From contig OZ244063.1 of the NCBI GenBank assembly GCA_965215535.1, positions 434,001-498,000 of the forward strand: a DNA stretch of 64,000 bases, read 5' to 3'. The translations under genes were made by a program, and so were the position numbers. How positions within the stretch are numbered: position 1 is the first letter of the stretch; each line of letters begins with the position of its first letter. This document shows positions 7,820 to 16,151 of this stretch, piece by piece. This DNA comes from Bin94 sp965215535 (GTDB lineage Bacteria; Gemmatimonadota; Gemmatimonadetes; Longimicrobiales; Gaopeijiaceae). The notes beneath the pieces were generated by a model. That model was not told the origin of the DNA, did no database searches, and saw only the letters and a list, made by a program, of their open reading frames with translations.

Positions 7820-9303
7820 GATTGCGACTCCTCCCTGGAGCTTTCTCCGTCTTCGGGGGTGCCGTCGGAAGAGTCGGCCTCCGCGAACTCCGCAGTCAGA
7901 TCGACCTCTTCGCCAAAGCCGTCGTCTGCGACATCGGCGGGCGACCAGTCGGCATCGATGGCGTCTTCGGCATCCTGTCTGCGCCGCCATGGCAGGCCAT
8001 CGCCCCCGCCGCGAGTCAGGATCGTTGCACCCAGCCCGGCCATCAGAGCCGCTGCCGAGGCCAGGGCTCCGAGAGCGGCAAGAGCCGTGCCCAGCCAGCC
8101 GGTCAGGGGGATCAGATTCAGGAGGGGGGCAGCCACAAAGGGAAGGGTCAGCGTTGCCAGTCCGAGCAGCCGTACATGCACCTCGCGATTGCGGTCGATG
8201 CGGGCAAGCCAGGGCAGATCCTGATCGAGAACCCACCGGCCGATGTTATGGCTCATGCCCACGTAGCCCAGAGATCCGGCCAGGAAGATGGCCAGGGGGA
8301 AGAACACGACCCAGAGAGGCACCAGAACGATGCCGATCAGGGTGACGGCGAGGGCCGCGATGCCCAGGATCAGGGCGGGCACGAAGAGAACGCTCCCCGC
8401 AAACCCCACAGCCGTTGCGCGCAGCGGCCGTTCGGCGATCTCGGCGGCGACGCGGTCCACCCGCTCTCCGGCGTACCGGGTGAAGAGGAGCGTGATGCCA
8501 CAGGCGATCAGAAACTGAAAGAGGGCCTGCAAAACATTGCCCGTGGTGTCGATCACCTGGCCGAGGGCGCGGGACCAGAGGCCGGGATCGCGCCTCTCTT
8601 CGCGACGCGCCTCGAGCCGGGTCTCCAGGTCGCGGATGCGCGCGCGCAGCTCCCGCTCCCGTTCGCGCACTTCTCGCTGGGCGGCTTCCACCTCTTGCGT
8701 ACGGGCGCGTACCTCCTGTGTACGGGCGCGCACCTCTCGCTGGGCCGCTTCCACCTCTTGCGTACGAGCGCGTACCTCTCGTTGGGCGGCACGCACCTCT
8801 CGCTGAGCCGCCTCGCGGGCCTGATCAGCCGCCTGACGGGCCCGTTCGGCCATCTCTTCGCCGCGGGCATTGAGCGGCGCGCTCTCGACGATTCCGGCCA
8901 GCGTTTCTTCCAATCGGCGGTCGATCCGGTTGAGCAACTCGGTCTCGGCTGCCGACGAGACGCTGCCCGGGTTCCAGTCGGTGAGCGTGCGCGCCAGCGA
9001 TCTGCGCTGCGAAGCTTCGGCAAGGCCGGCCAGAAGCGTTTCCCAGCGCCGGAAGGCGTCGCCACCGGGCTCGTAGCGTCCGATGGCCTCGCCATCGATG
9101 GTGACAATGCCATCTGCCAGGGCTATGGCGAGCCCGGTGCCGTCGTCGAAGCCGAGGGTCAGGCCCTGTTCCTGGCTGGCCCGCGAGATCGAGTACGAGA
9201 CGATTCCGCGCTCCTGAGGGACGGCCGCGAGCTCTGTCGCAGAGAGGGCGGCGCCGGCAAGGAACGCAAGCGAAGCGAAGGATCTGAGGCTATACGGTTG
9301 CAT
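7816..9303 (-). CDS. Coiled-coil multi-pass membrane protein of the ECF sigma operon
   Basis: A 495-residue protein: signal peptide (1-28), a beta-rich domain to about 110, a long coiled coil at about 150-238 built of 7-residue units (AQREVRA, RTQEVEA), then at least four membrane helices from about residue 257 to 440 and an acidic Glu/Asp/Ser tail. The ATG at 9303 was preferred over one at 9342 because it starts the signal peptide and has GGAG 8 nt upstream; it overlaps the anti-sigma gene by 14 nt. No named family was recognised. The layout suggests an envelope sensor passing a periplasmic signal to the anti-sigma factor; this is inference. Confidence 0.65.
   Translation of the reverse strand: MQPYSLRSFASLAFLAGAALSATELAAVPQERGIVSYSISRASQEQGLTLGFDDGTGLAIALADGIVTIDGEAIGRYEPGGDAFRRWETLLAGLAEASQRRSLARTLTDWNPGSVSSAAETELLNRIDRRLEETLAGIVESAPLNARGEEMAERARQAADQAREAAQREVRAAQREVRARTQEVEAAQREVRARTQEVRARTQEVEAAQREVRERERELRARIRDLETRLEARREERRDPGLWSRALGQVIDTTGNVLQALFQFLIACGITLLFTRYAGERVDRVAAEIAERPLRATAVGFAGSVLFVPALILGIAALAVTLIGIVLVPLWVVFFPLAIFLAGSLGYVGMSHNIGRWVLDQDLPWLARIDRNREVHVRLLGLATLTLPFVAAPLLNLIPLTGWLGTALAALGALASAAALMAGLGATILTRGGGDGLPWRRRQDAEDAIDADWSPADVADDGFGEEVDLTAEFAEADSSDGTPEDGESSREESQS
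8644..8808 (-). repeat. Degenerate 21-bp tandem repeat encoding heptads
   Basis: About seven to eight imperfect 21-nt units inside the coiled-coil gene encode REVRAAQ/RTQEVEA heptads (residues 166-220). The best-preserved units share a core that reads ACCTCTCGCTGGGC or ACCTCTTGCGTACG on the plus strand. Confidence 0.75.
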
Positions 9304-10111
9304 TGCGCTTCTCCGGTCCCGGGGACCTGAAGAGGTGGGCATAGAGAATCCAGATGGCGGCGGCGGTCAGGAGCCCGAGAGCCGCACCAACCCCCAGAAG
9401 CAGCGGGGGCGACGGAATGGCTTCGCGGGGGAATACGCCGAGAGGTTCGAGGACCGGAGCTCCGAGGGTGAGCAGCAGATCGCCGAAGCCGAGCAGGGCG
9501 GTGTTGGCCTTGTCCAGGATAAAGCTCCAGAGGTTGGCCGGGGTGACCATGGCGTTGCTGGCAAAGAGCATCTGGCCGAGAGCGACGACCGCCAGGGCCG
9601 GTCCGAGGGCAAGACCGGAGATCGCTGCCGCCAGACGCGCCCACGCACCCTGCAGAGCCCGAACCGGCCGGGCCGGAAGGCGTGGCCGTGCGGGGACCGA
9701 ATCGGGGAGCCGCACGCCGTGCATGACGCGCGCCGCAAAGCCGGGCGCCGGAGCGTGGTGGGGAAGCCGGGCGAGGGCGTCGTCGAGGAAGCCGTCGGGA
9801 AGGGGAGCCGTCGGGCGGTGGGGCCGCCGGGCGAGGATGCGCCGCGCCCTCTGCCAGGGCGAGGGGCGGAAGCGAAGGGCCGCAGCCACACGCAGGGGGA
9901 ATGCGGCAGAGGGCGCATGGGAATCCAGCGAGGCAAACGCACGGAGCAGCGACCGGCAGGAACGCACCTGTGCAGCCAGCGCCCTGTCCTGCGCCAGGTC
10001 GGCCTCGAAGCGCACGCGCTCCTCCGGATTCATCTCTTCCTCGAGGAAAGAGAAGATCCGTTGCAGATCGACCTCCGCAGCGTTGTCTGTCTGTCGATGT
10101 CGTGGTGCCAT
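9290..10111 (-). CDS. Anti-sigma factor-like membrane protein
   Basis: A 273-residue protein encoded after the ECF sigma gene. The N-terminal 60 residues (LQRIFSFLEEEMNPEERVRFEADL) resemble the anti-sigma helical domain but lack the His-Cys-Cys zinc ligands of zf-HC2. A basic Pro/Arg-rich region follows, then membrane helices at about 160-190 and 235-262. GGGAG precedes the ATG at 10111. By position and architecture it should hold the sigma factor at the membrane. The missing zinc ligands imply a non-zinc anti-sigma fold. Confidence 0.65.
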   Translation of the reverse strand: MAPRHRQTDNAAEVDLQRIFSFLEEEMNPEERVRFEADLAQDRALAAQVRSCRSLLRAFASLDSHAPSAAFPLRVAAALRFRPSPWQRARRILARRPHRPTAPLPDGFLDDALARLPHHAPAPGFAARVMHGVRLPDSVPARPRLPARPVRALQGAWARLAAAISGLALGPALAVVALGQMLFASNAMVTPANLWSFILDKANTALLGFGDLLLTLGAPVLEPLGVFPREAIPSPPLLLGVGAALGLLTAAAIWILYAHLFRSPGPEKRNATV

Positions 10112-10303
10112 CGGTTCGCTCCCTGAACTCGTATGGGCGTTCCTACGCCTCTTTCCCCCGAAGGGTTTCAGGTGGGCCGGGGATCTTTGGCCAGGCGCAC
10201 CCGGAAAACAAGGTACGGGAACCCGCGCCGAAAGACGATGACCGGCGCTCCCCTTTCTGTCGCCCGGCCGTTCCCGATAGAGAGGGGTGGCGGGCGGGGC
10301 GGC

Positions 10304-10900
10304 TTACGGCCGATCCAGAAGCGGCTTCAGCGTCTCCATGAGCTCGTGGCGAGCCCGGTGGATGTAGGTCTTCACCGTTCCCAGGGGAACGTCCATGATA
10401 TCGGCGATTTCATTGTAGGAATAGCCCTCGACGTGGCGCAGCAGGGTGACGGTGCGGTACTCCGGTCGCAGCCGTCCGATTGCGTCCTCGAGCTGTCCTC
10501 CGAGCTCCAGGTTCTCGACGTGAGTCTCGGGGCTCTCGGCGGTCGATTCGAGAACGATCTCCGTGCGCGCCAGCTCGTCGGGGGTCACCACATCGGGCGA
10601 CCCATCGATCGAGACCGTCGCGATTCTCTTCTTGCGCAGATGATCAATCGTGAGATTGTGGGAGATCTTGAAAAGCCAGCTCGAAAACTTGTAGGACGGG
10701 TTGTAGCTGCCGATTGCATTGAAGGCGCGCACGAACGCCTCCTGCGACAGATCCTCGGCCAGCTCGCGGTCGCGCACCATTCTGTAGATCAGGCTGAAGA
10801 CCGGTCTCTCGTATCTTCGCAGAAGCTCCCGAAAGGCCTTCTCGCGGCCCCGTGCCGCCTCGGCGGCGAGAGTCTTGTCGTCGGGAGGAGGTCTGTTCAA
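10304..10900 (-). CDS. ECF-type RNA polymerase sigma factor (RpoE-like)
   Basis: A 198-residue sigma factor. Region 2 (AFRELLRRYERPVFSLIYRM, EDLSQEAFVRAFNAI, SWLFKISHNL) and region 4 (LRPEYRTVTLLRHVEGYSY, EIADIMDVPLGTVKTYIHRA) are complete. The only usable start is TTG at 10900; a stop lies two codons upstream in frame. A 192-bp gap separates it from the anti-sigma gene. A candidate RpoE-type promoter upstream (11007-11034) suggests autoregulation. It is divergent from ubiE. Confidence 0.92.
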   Translation of the reverse strand: MNRPPPDDKTLAAEAARGREKAFRELLRRYERPVFSLIYRMVRDRELAEDLSQEAFVRAFNAIGSYNPSYKFSSWLFKISHNLTIDHLRKKRIATVSIDGSPDVVTPDELARTEIVLESTAESPETHVENLELGGQLEDAIGRLRPEYRTVTLLRHVEGYSYNEIADIMDVPLGTVKTYIHRARHELMETLKPLLDRP

Positions 10901-11006
10901 GGATCACTCGATTGCGCGCGCGGTGGCATCCCCAGGGTACAGTGATAGGTTCTCATCTCCCCTGGCGATGGTTGCACCCTGCGGCCGTTGCCGGTCAGGG
11001 TCCGTA

Positions 11007-11034
11007 GCTGAAGATGATAGCTTCCCATCGTTCC
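11007..11034 (-). promoter_or_regulatory. Candidate ECF-sigma autoregulatory promoter
   Basis: On the minus strand GGAACGA (11034-11028) is followed after 16 bp by TCAGC (11011-11007). The RpoE consensus is GGAACTT-N16-TCAGA/TCTGA. It lies about 100 nt upstream of the sigma gene and points toward it. Confidence 0.4.
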
Positions 11035-11094
11035 TGACGATGACGAACCGCCCCGGCCGGGTGCGCCGGAGGGCGAAGGCGAGGGAGTCGGACA

Positions 11095-11907
11095 ATGAAC
11101 GGCGAAGGCGAGGAGGGAACGGTGGGGCAGAGCACCGAATCGGGCCAGGGGGAGGCCGGGCCAGGGGGGGATCCGGCCCGAGGGCCCGCCCGCGCGACGC
11201 AGGTCCGCACGCTCTTCAGCGAGATTGCCCCCCGCTACGACATCCTCAATCATCTGCTCAGCCTGAATATCGACCATGGGTGGCGACGGCGCGCCATTGG
11301 CGCCCTGGGATGGAAGCGCGACCCCGCCGGCCGCTACCTGGATCTCTGCACGGGCACCCTCGATCTGGCCCGGATGCTGGCGCTCAGGCGCGGCTTTGCC
11401 GGACGGGTCGTGGGCGCAGACTTCGCTCTTCCAATGCTGGAGCACGGCCTCGGCAAAATCAAAGGCGCTCCCATTCTGCCCGTCTGCGGAGATGCCCAGC
11501 GGCTGCCCTTTGCGAACAATCTCTTCGCCGGCGCGACGATCGGCTTCGGGGTTCGCAATCTCTCGGACCCGGCAGTCGGGTTTCGCGAAACGCACCGCGT
11601 GCTGAAGCCGGGAGGGCGCATGGTGGTGCTCGAATTCACGGTGCCGCCGAACCACTTCATGCGCGCCGCCTATCTCTTCTATTTCAACCACATTCTGCCC
11701 TGGATCGGGCGCTGGGTCTCGGGGCACTCCTGGGCATACAGCTATCTGCCCCGCTCGGTTCGCAACTTTCCCGGCCCGGAGGCGCTGGCCGCGCTCATGC
11801 GCGAGGCGGGATTCGCCCGGGTGCGCTGGTTCCTTATCAGCGGGGGGATCGTCGCCATTCATGTGGCCGAAAAGACGGGCACCGGTGTTGGAGGCGCTGA
11901 CCTCTGA
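11095..11907 (+). CDS. ubiE: Demethylmenaquinone methyltransferase (UbiE/MenG)
   Basis: A 270-residue SAM-dependent methyltransferase of the last menaquinone (or ubiquinone) step. It has the family signature YDILNHLLSLNIDHGWRR (about 43-60), the SAM site LDLCTGTLDLA and the second signature RVLKPGGRMVVLEF. The N-terminal 35 residues are Gly/Glu-rich and not part of the fold. GGGAG lies 8 nt before the ATG at 11095. The substrate (menaquinone versus ubiquinone) cannot be fixed from sequence; menaquinone is favoured by the inferred phylum. Confidence 0.9.
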   Translation: MNGEGEEGTVGQSTESGQGEAGPGGDPARGPARATQVRTLFSEIAPRYDILNHLLSLNIDHGWRRRAIGALGWKRDPAGRYLDLCTGTLDLARMLALRRGFAGRVVGADFALPMLEHGLGKIKGAPILPVCGDAQRLPFANNLFAGATIGFGVRNLSDPAVGFRETHRVLKPGGRMVVLEFTVPPNHFMRAAYLFYFNHILPWIGRWVSGHSWAYSYLPRSVRNFPGPEALAALMREAGFARVRWFLISGGIVAIHVAEKTGTGVGGADL

Positions 11908-11984
11908 CGGGTCGCGGCCCCGCTCGCCGATCGGAACAATCCGGGGATGGCGACCGAAGGCGGGTTGCATGAACTTGCGGACAG

Positions 11985-13415
11985 CTAGCGGTCGGGAGGC
12001 AGGGCGATGATCGGCCCGAGCTCCGTCGGCGATGCGTCGAAGCGCGTCGTGTCGCCCACCAGGAGGATCGTCATGCGGGCCGGATCCACCTCTCGGCGAA
12101 AGAGCTCCAGAATATCGTCCGGCTCCACTGCGGCAATCCCCGCCAGGTAGCGCTCCAGCCAGTCGTCGGGAAGACCGAGCCGCCGATAGGCCATGCGCCG
12201 GGCCACGATCTGGAAGGGGGTCTGGAAGTTGAAGACGAAGCCGTTGGCGATCTCGTCGATGGTGTGCGTCACCTCGGTGGCCGAGGGGGGGCGAACCCGC
12301 ATCGAATCGATCGTCTCCAGAAGGAGTCGGGTGGCCGCAAGGGTGGTGGCGGGGCCGGTGCGGGTGAGGGCGCCCACAAGGCCGTCGTCGCGCCCCGGGG
12401 TGGTCCAGAGCGAAGAGGCCCCGTAGGCGTAGCCCTCTGCGGTGCGCAGCCGCGTCGAGAGCCGGCTCGAAAGCCCCGAGCCCCCCAGAATGGCGTCGCC
12501 GATGCGCGAGGCGAAGTAGGCCGGATGATCGCCCTGGCGAACGCTGCTGGAGTGTGCCATGACGATGACGCTCTGTTCGAGCTCGCGGTGGAGAACGAAG
12601 ACTCCCGGCGCGGTACGAATGGCAGGCCGGGGCGGCTCCGGCAGGGGAGCCGGGCAGGGTGGCCAGTCTGCGATGAGGGGTTCCAGAAGGGTGGTTGCGC
12701 GCTCCCACGAGATGTCTCCGGTCACCCCCAGAACCAGATTGCCGGGGCAGACGATCGTGCCGTGCACATGGCGCAGTCGCGCGGGTGCGAGATCGGCGGG
12801 CTCCAGATCGGAGGGATTCATCTCCCAGCCCACCGGGTGATCGCCGTACATGATCCGGTTGAAGCGGCTGAAGGCGAGCGATGCGGGGTCGTCGCTTCGC
12901 CGGCGCACACGCTCCAGGGCAGCCCCGCGCCAGAGCTCGACCTGCGCCGAATCGAAGCGGGGCCGGCGCAGCATTTCGGTCCAGAGCGCGACCGCATCGT
13001 CCAGGTGGTCGGTGAGGGTGTTGACCCAGCTCGAGGCACTGCCTCCCCCCTGGCCAAAGCTCATTGTCAGCGCCAGCGCCTCGATCCGGCGATCGACGGA
13101 ATCGGGGGGCAGCGAATGGGTGCCCCCGGTGCGCATCAGCGCCGGCACTGCGGTGGCAGCGGCAAGATACTCGCGCGGAAAGTTGCGCACGCCCCCCTCG
13201 AAGACCGCATAGAGGGTGACGAGCGGCAGCGCGCGATCCTCGAGAAAGTAGACCGGCACTCCCCGGATCTGTCTCGCATCTGCCTCGACAGGCGAGAAGC
13301 GCAGCTCCGGGTAGCGAATCGCGGCAATCCGGCTGCGAACCGATTCCTGGGCCTCGATTCCCGCCCCGCCTGCCCACGCGCCCAGCGCCAGCGCCAGCGA
13401 CCATTCCCGCCTCAT
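11985..13415 (-). CDS. M16-family peptidase-like protein, partner subunit without zinc site
   Basis: A 476-residue exported protein (signal peptide 1-22, ending GIEAQ). It has the two-lobed M16 layout but no HxxEH in the first lobe. The C-terminal lobe has the conserved R...Y substrate-binding region GLSSRLSTRLRTAEGYAYGA. Paired M16 proteins, one with HxxEH and one without, form heterodimeric zinc proteases in many bacteria. The ATG at 13415 overlaps the stop of the active subunit (ATGA), so the two are coupled. It is convergent with ubiE. Confidence 0.85.
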   Translation of the reverse strand: MRREWSLALALGAWAGGAGIEAQESVRSRIAAIRYPELRFSPVEADARQIRGVPVYFLEDRALPLVTLYAVFEGGVRNFPREYLAAATAVPALMRTGGTHSLPPDSVDRRIEALALTMSFGQGGGSASSWVNTLTDHLDDAVALWTEMLRRPRFDSAQVELWRGAALERVRRRSDDPASLAFSRFNRIMYGDHPVGWEMNPSDLEPADLAPARLRHVHGTIVCPGNLVLGVTGDISWERATTLLEPLIADWPPCPAPLPEPPRPAIRTAPGVFVLHRELEQSVIVMAHSSSVRQGDHPAYFASRIGDAILGGSGLSSRLSTRLRTAEGYAYGASSLWTTPGRDDGLVGALTRTGPATTLAATRLLLETIDSMRVRPPSATEVTHTIDEIANGFVFNFQTPFQIVARRMAYRRLGLPDDWLERYLAGIAAVEPDDILELFRREVDPARMTILLVGDTTRFDASPTELGPIIALPPDR

Positions 13416-14947
13416 CGCGGCTCCCCTCTCTGCATGACGGCCACCGTGCGCGTCTCCCGGGTCAGATAGCGAATCGCCGCCTGCTGTACATCTGCGGGGG
13501 CGATCTCGCGAGTCCGGCGACCCATGCGGAAGGTCTCGCGCCAGTCGCCCAGCGAGGCCTCGGAGTCGGCAATCTGCATGGCCAGCTCCAGATTCGACTG
13601 CAGGCGACGGAACTCTCCGGCCCGCACCTGGGTGCGAATCCGCTCCAGGGTGGCTGCGTCGGGAGGGGTACGCTGAATGCGGCGGATTTCGTCGTGAATG
13701 GCGGCCTCGACCTCCTCCACGGTGTGCGGCGCGCGGGGGATTGCCGATATGGTGAAGAGACCCGGGAAGCGGCTTCCCGGCCCCAGCGAGGCCGAGACGT
13801 GAATGGCGGAGCGATCCTCGGCAACCAGGCGGCGATAGAGGCGGGACGTCCGTCCCCCCGTCAGCACCGAGGCCAGCATGGTCAGCGCCGGCGCATCGGC
13901 GTGGAAGCCCGACACCCCGCGCCAGCCGATCATCAGACGGGGCTCGGCGTCGAAGTTCACCGCGATCCGGCGTTCGCCCCTCTGCGGAGGCTCGCGGGCC
14001 GTGACCGGGGGAATCGGCTCTCCTGCGGGGATCGTTCCGAAGTAGCTCTCGGCCCACCGGATGACCTGCCCGGCATCGACATCGCCCACAATGGCCGCCA
14101 CTGCATTGCGGGCTCCGTAGTAATCGCGCAGATAGTCGCGCGCCCGCGCCCGGGTCAGCGCCTCCAGATCCGAGGCGTGCCCGATGACCGGAACTCCGTA
14201 GGGATGAATCTGGAAGGCAGTCGCCAGGAGCGCACTCTGCAGAATCGCCCCCGGGCTCGTCTCCAGACGCATGCGGCGCTCTTCGCGCACCACATTCAGC
14301 TCGGTGAAGAACTCGCGGAGGACGGGATTGTGCATGCGGTCCGATTCCAGGGCGAACCAGAGCTCGATGGCTCGCGCCGGCAGCTCGACGAAGTAGCGGG
14401 TGGCCTCGTGCGAGGTGGTGGCGTTGAGTCCGCGCGCGCCCCGGGCCGCGAGCAGCCGGTCGTATTCATTGGGAATGACGTGGGTGCGCGCCTGGTCCTC
14501 GAGCGCCGCGATCCGACTCTGCCAGCGGGCCAGCGAAGCGGAATCGGGACGGGGACGGGCGCTCTCGGCGACGAGGGAATCGCGAATGGCGTCCATCGCC
14601 GCGAAGAGAACCCGTTCGGCGGCATGGTCGGTGGTGCCGATCTCTTCGGAGCCCTTGAAGAGAAGGTGCTCAACGAGGTGGGCGATGCCGGTGTTGCCCA
14701 GCCGTTCGTGAACCGAACCGACCGGAAAGTGGACGACCAGGGCGGCGGTGGGCGATTGGGGGCGCTCCAGGACGAGGAAGGTCATGCCATTGTCGAGGAC
14801 ATGACGCACAACCGGCAGACGGGCGCCGGGAGCCGGGAGCGAATCCTCCTGGGCGTGCGCGAAAAGGGTGGCCGGGAGGAGGAGCAGGACGGTGGCGAAA
14901 GCGGGCAGGGCGCCGCGCGGTGCGAGGATGCGGGCAAGGGGATTCAT
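13412..14947 (-). CDS. M16-family zinc peptidase, catalytic subunit
   Basis: A 511-residue periplasmic protease with signal peptide (1-31, ending AHAQ). The zinc/catalytic motif HLVEH lies in GIAHLVEHLLFKG (about residue 87-91), with a distal Glu expected in TELNVVREERRMR. The usual FNAxTS segment is present as LNATTSHEATRYFVELP. It overlaps mutM by 4 nt upstream and its non-catalytic partner downstream. Substrates are unknown. Confidence 0.9.
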   Translation of the reverse strand: MNPLARILAPRGALPAFATVLLLLPATLFAHAQEDSLPAPGARLPVVRHVLDNGMTFLVLERPQSPTAALVVHFPVGSVHERLGNTGIAHLVEHLLFKGSEEIGTTDHAAERVLFAAMDAIRDSLVAESARPRPDSASLARWQSRIAALEDQARTHVIPNEYDRLLAARGARGLNATTSHEATRYFVELPARAIELWFALESDRMHNPVLREFFTELNVVREERRMRLETSPGAILQSALLATAFQIHPYGVPVIGHASDLEALTRARARDYLRDYYGARNAVAAIVGDVDAGQVIRWAESYFGTIPAGEPIPPVTAREPPQRGERRIAVNFDAEPRLMIGWRGVSGFHADAPALTMLASVLTGGRTSRLYRRLVAEDRSAIHVSASLGPGSRFPGLFTISAIPRAPHTVEEVEAAIHDEIRRIQRTPPDAATLERIRTQVRAGEFRRLQSNLELAMQIADSEASLGDWRETFRMGRRTREIAPADVQQAAIRYLTRETRTVAVMQRGEPR

Positions 14948-15792
14948 GGGGTGGCTCCGGCCGCGGCGGGATCGCCCTGGCAGCGTGGGCAGAGAAAGGC
15001 CGAGCGGCCGCCGAAGACGATGCGCTCGATGAGGTCGGGACAGCGGGTGCAGCGTCGGCCGGCGCGCCCGTAGGCGTGGAGTGCGCGGCGGAAGCGACCC
15101 TCGTTGCCGTCGGGCGTGCGGTAGTTGCGGAGTGTGGTGCCGCCGGCGGCGACGGCGCGTCTCAACACCTGACGGAGCGCCCGGTGGAGGCGGATGGCCG
15201 CAGCGGAATCGATTTGGCGCGCGGGGGTTGCCGGGTGAATGCGCGCAAACCAGAGCGCCTCGACGGCATAGATGTTGCCCACGCCGGCGATGCGGCGCTG
15301 ATCCAGGAGGAGCGAGCGGACCGGGGCGCGGGAGCTGGCGAGGATTGTGCAGAGAACCGCACCCGTGAAGGAGCGTCCGAGGGGCTCCGGACCCAGCCTT
15401 TGTGACCAGGCGCGCCACTCCGCCGCCGCAATGTGATCGACGCGCCCGAAGCGGCGCACATCGTCGAAGGTGAGAGAGCCGCCATCGGCAAGAGTGAAGA
15501 GGACTGCGGGGTGGGTGGCGGAGGGCGGAGGGCGCGACTCCGCGCCGGGAACGAGACGCCCGGTCATTCCCAGATTGACGACGATGCGGCTGCGGTCGTC
15601 GAGCTCCATGACGACATTCTTGCCCCGGCGGCCAATCCTGGTGAAGTGGCGGCCGACCACTGCAGAGCCAAAGCACAGAGCGGGGACCGCCATCACATCG
15701 GGGCGCAGAACGGCAATGGCGGAGACGACCTGGCCGGGGAGCACGCGGTCGAGCCCGCGCGCGATCGTTTCGGCCTCGGGGAGCTCGGGCAC
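14944..15792 (-). CDS. mutM: Formamidopyrimidine-DNA glycosylase (Fpg/MutM)
   Basis: A 282-residue base-excision repair enzyme that removes 8-oxoguanine and nicks the abasic site. The catalytic N-terminal Pro2-Glu3 lies in PELPEAE, the conserved lysine in IGRRGKNVVMEL, and the helix-two-turn-helix in RRIAGVGNIYAVEALW. The zinc finger is CTRC...CPRC near residues 248-272. The start codon is GTG. It sits within a minus-strand run of coupled genes between YbjQ and the M16 pair. Confidence 0.95.
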   Translation of the reverse strand: MPELPEAETIARGLDRVLPGQVVSAIAVLRPDVMAVPALCFGSAVVGRHFTRIGRRGKNVVMELDDRSRIVVNLGMTGRLVPGAESRPPPSATHPAVLFTLADGGSLTFDDVRRFGRVDHIAAAEWRAWSQRLGPEPLGRSFTGAVLCTILASSRAPVRSLLLDQRRIAGVGNIYAVEALWFARIHPATPARQIDSAAAIRLHRALRQVLRRAVAAGGTTLRNYRTPDGNEGRFRRALHAYGRAGRRCTRCPDLIERIVFGGRSAFLCPRCQGDPAAAGATP

Positions 15793-15830
15793 GGGATCCG
15801 GAAGCGGCCGTAACTGCCGGCGCGGTTCTG

Positions 15831-16151
15831 CTAATTCAGCGCCACTGCGGTTCCGCTCGTCGATACCATCAGCATGCCATTCGACGAACCGAGCACCTCG
15901 TAATCGACATCGACGCCGATCACGGCATGGGCTCCGCGGCTCCGGGCCTGCGCCACCATCTCGCGCAGCGCATCTTCGCGCGCCCTGCGCAGTGCATCCT
16001 CGTAGGCGCCGGAGCGTCCGCCGACGATGTCGCGAATCCCCGCAAAGAGATCCTTGAAGATGTTGGCGCCAATGATGGCTTCGCCGGTGACGATGCCTAG
16101 GTATTCGCTGACAGTGTGGCCGTCAAGGGTGGATGTGGTCGAAACGATCAC
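15831..16151 (-). CDS. YbjQ/UPF0145 family protein
   Basis: A 106-residue protein matching the UPF0145 family: N-terminal TTSTLDGHTVSEYLGIVTGE, the central ANIFKDLFAGIRDIVGGRSG and the C-terminal GAHAVIGVDVDYEVLG. The family forms a pentameric fold of unknown function, sometimes called heavy-metal-binding. The GTG start at 16151 has AGGGAG upstream and overlaps the purD stop as GTGA; a longer open frame is a shadow over purD. Confidence 0.9.
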   Translation of the reverse strand: MIVSTTSTLDGHTVSEYLGIVTGEAIIGANIFKDLFAGIRDIVGGRSGAYEDALRRAREDALREMVAQARSRGAHAVIGVDVDYEVLGSSNGMLMVSTSGTAVALN

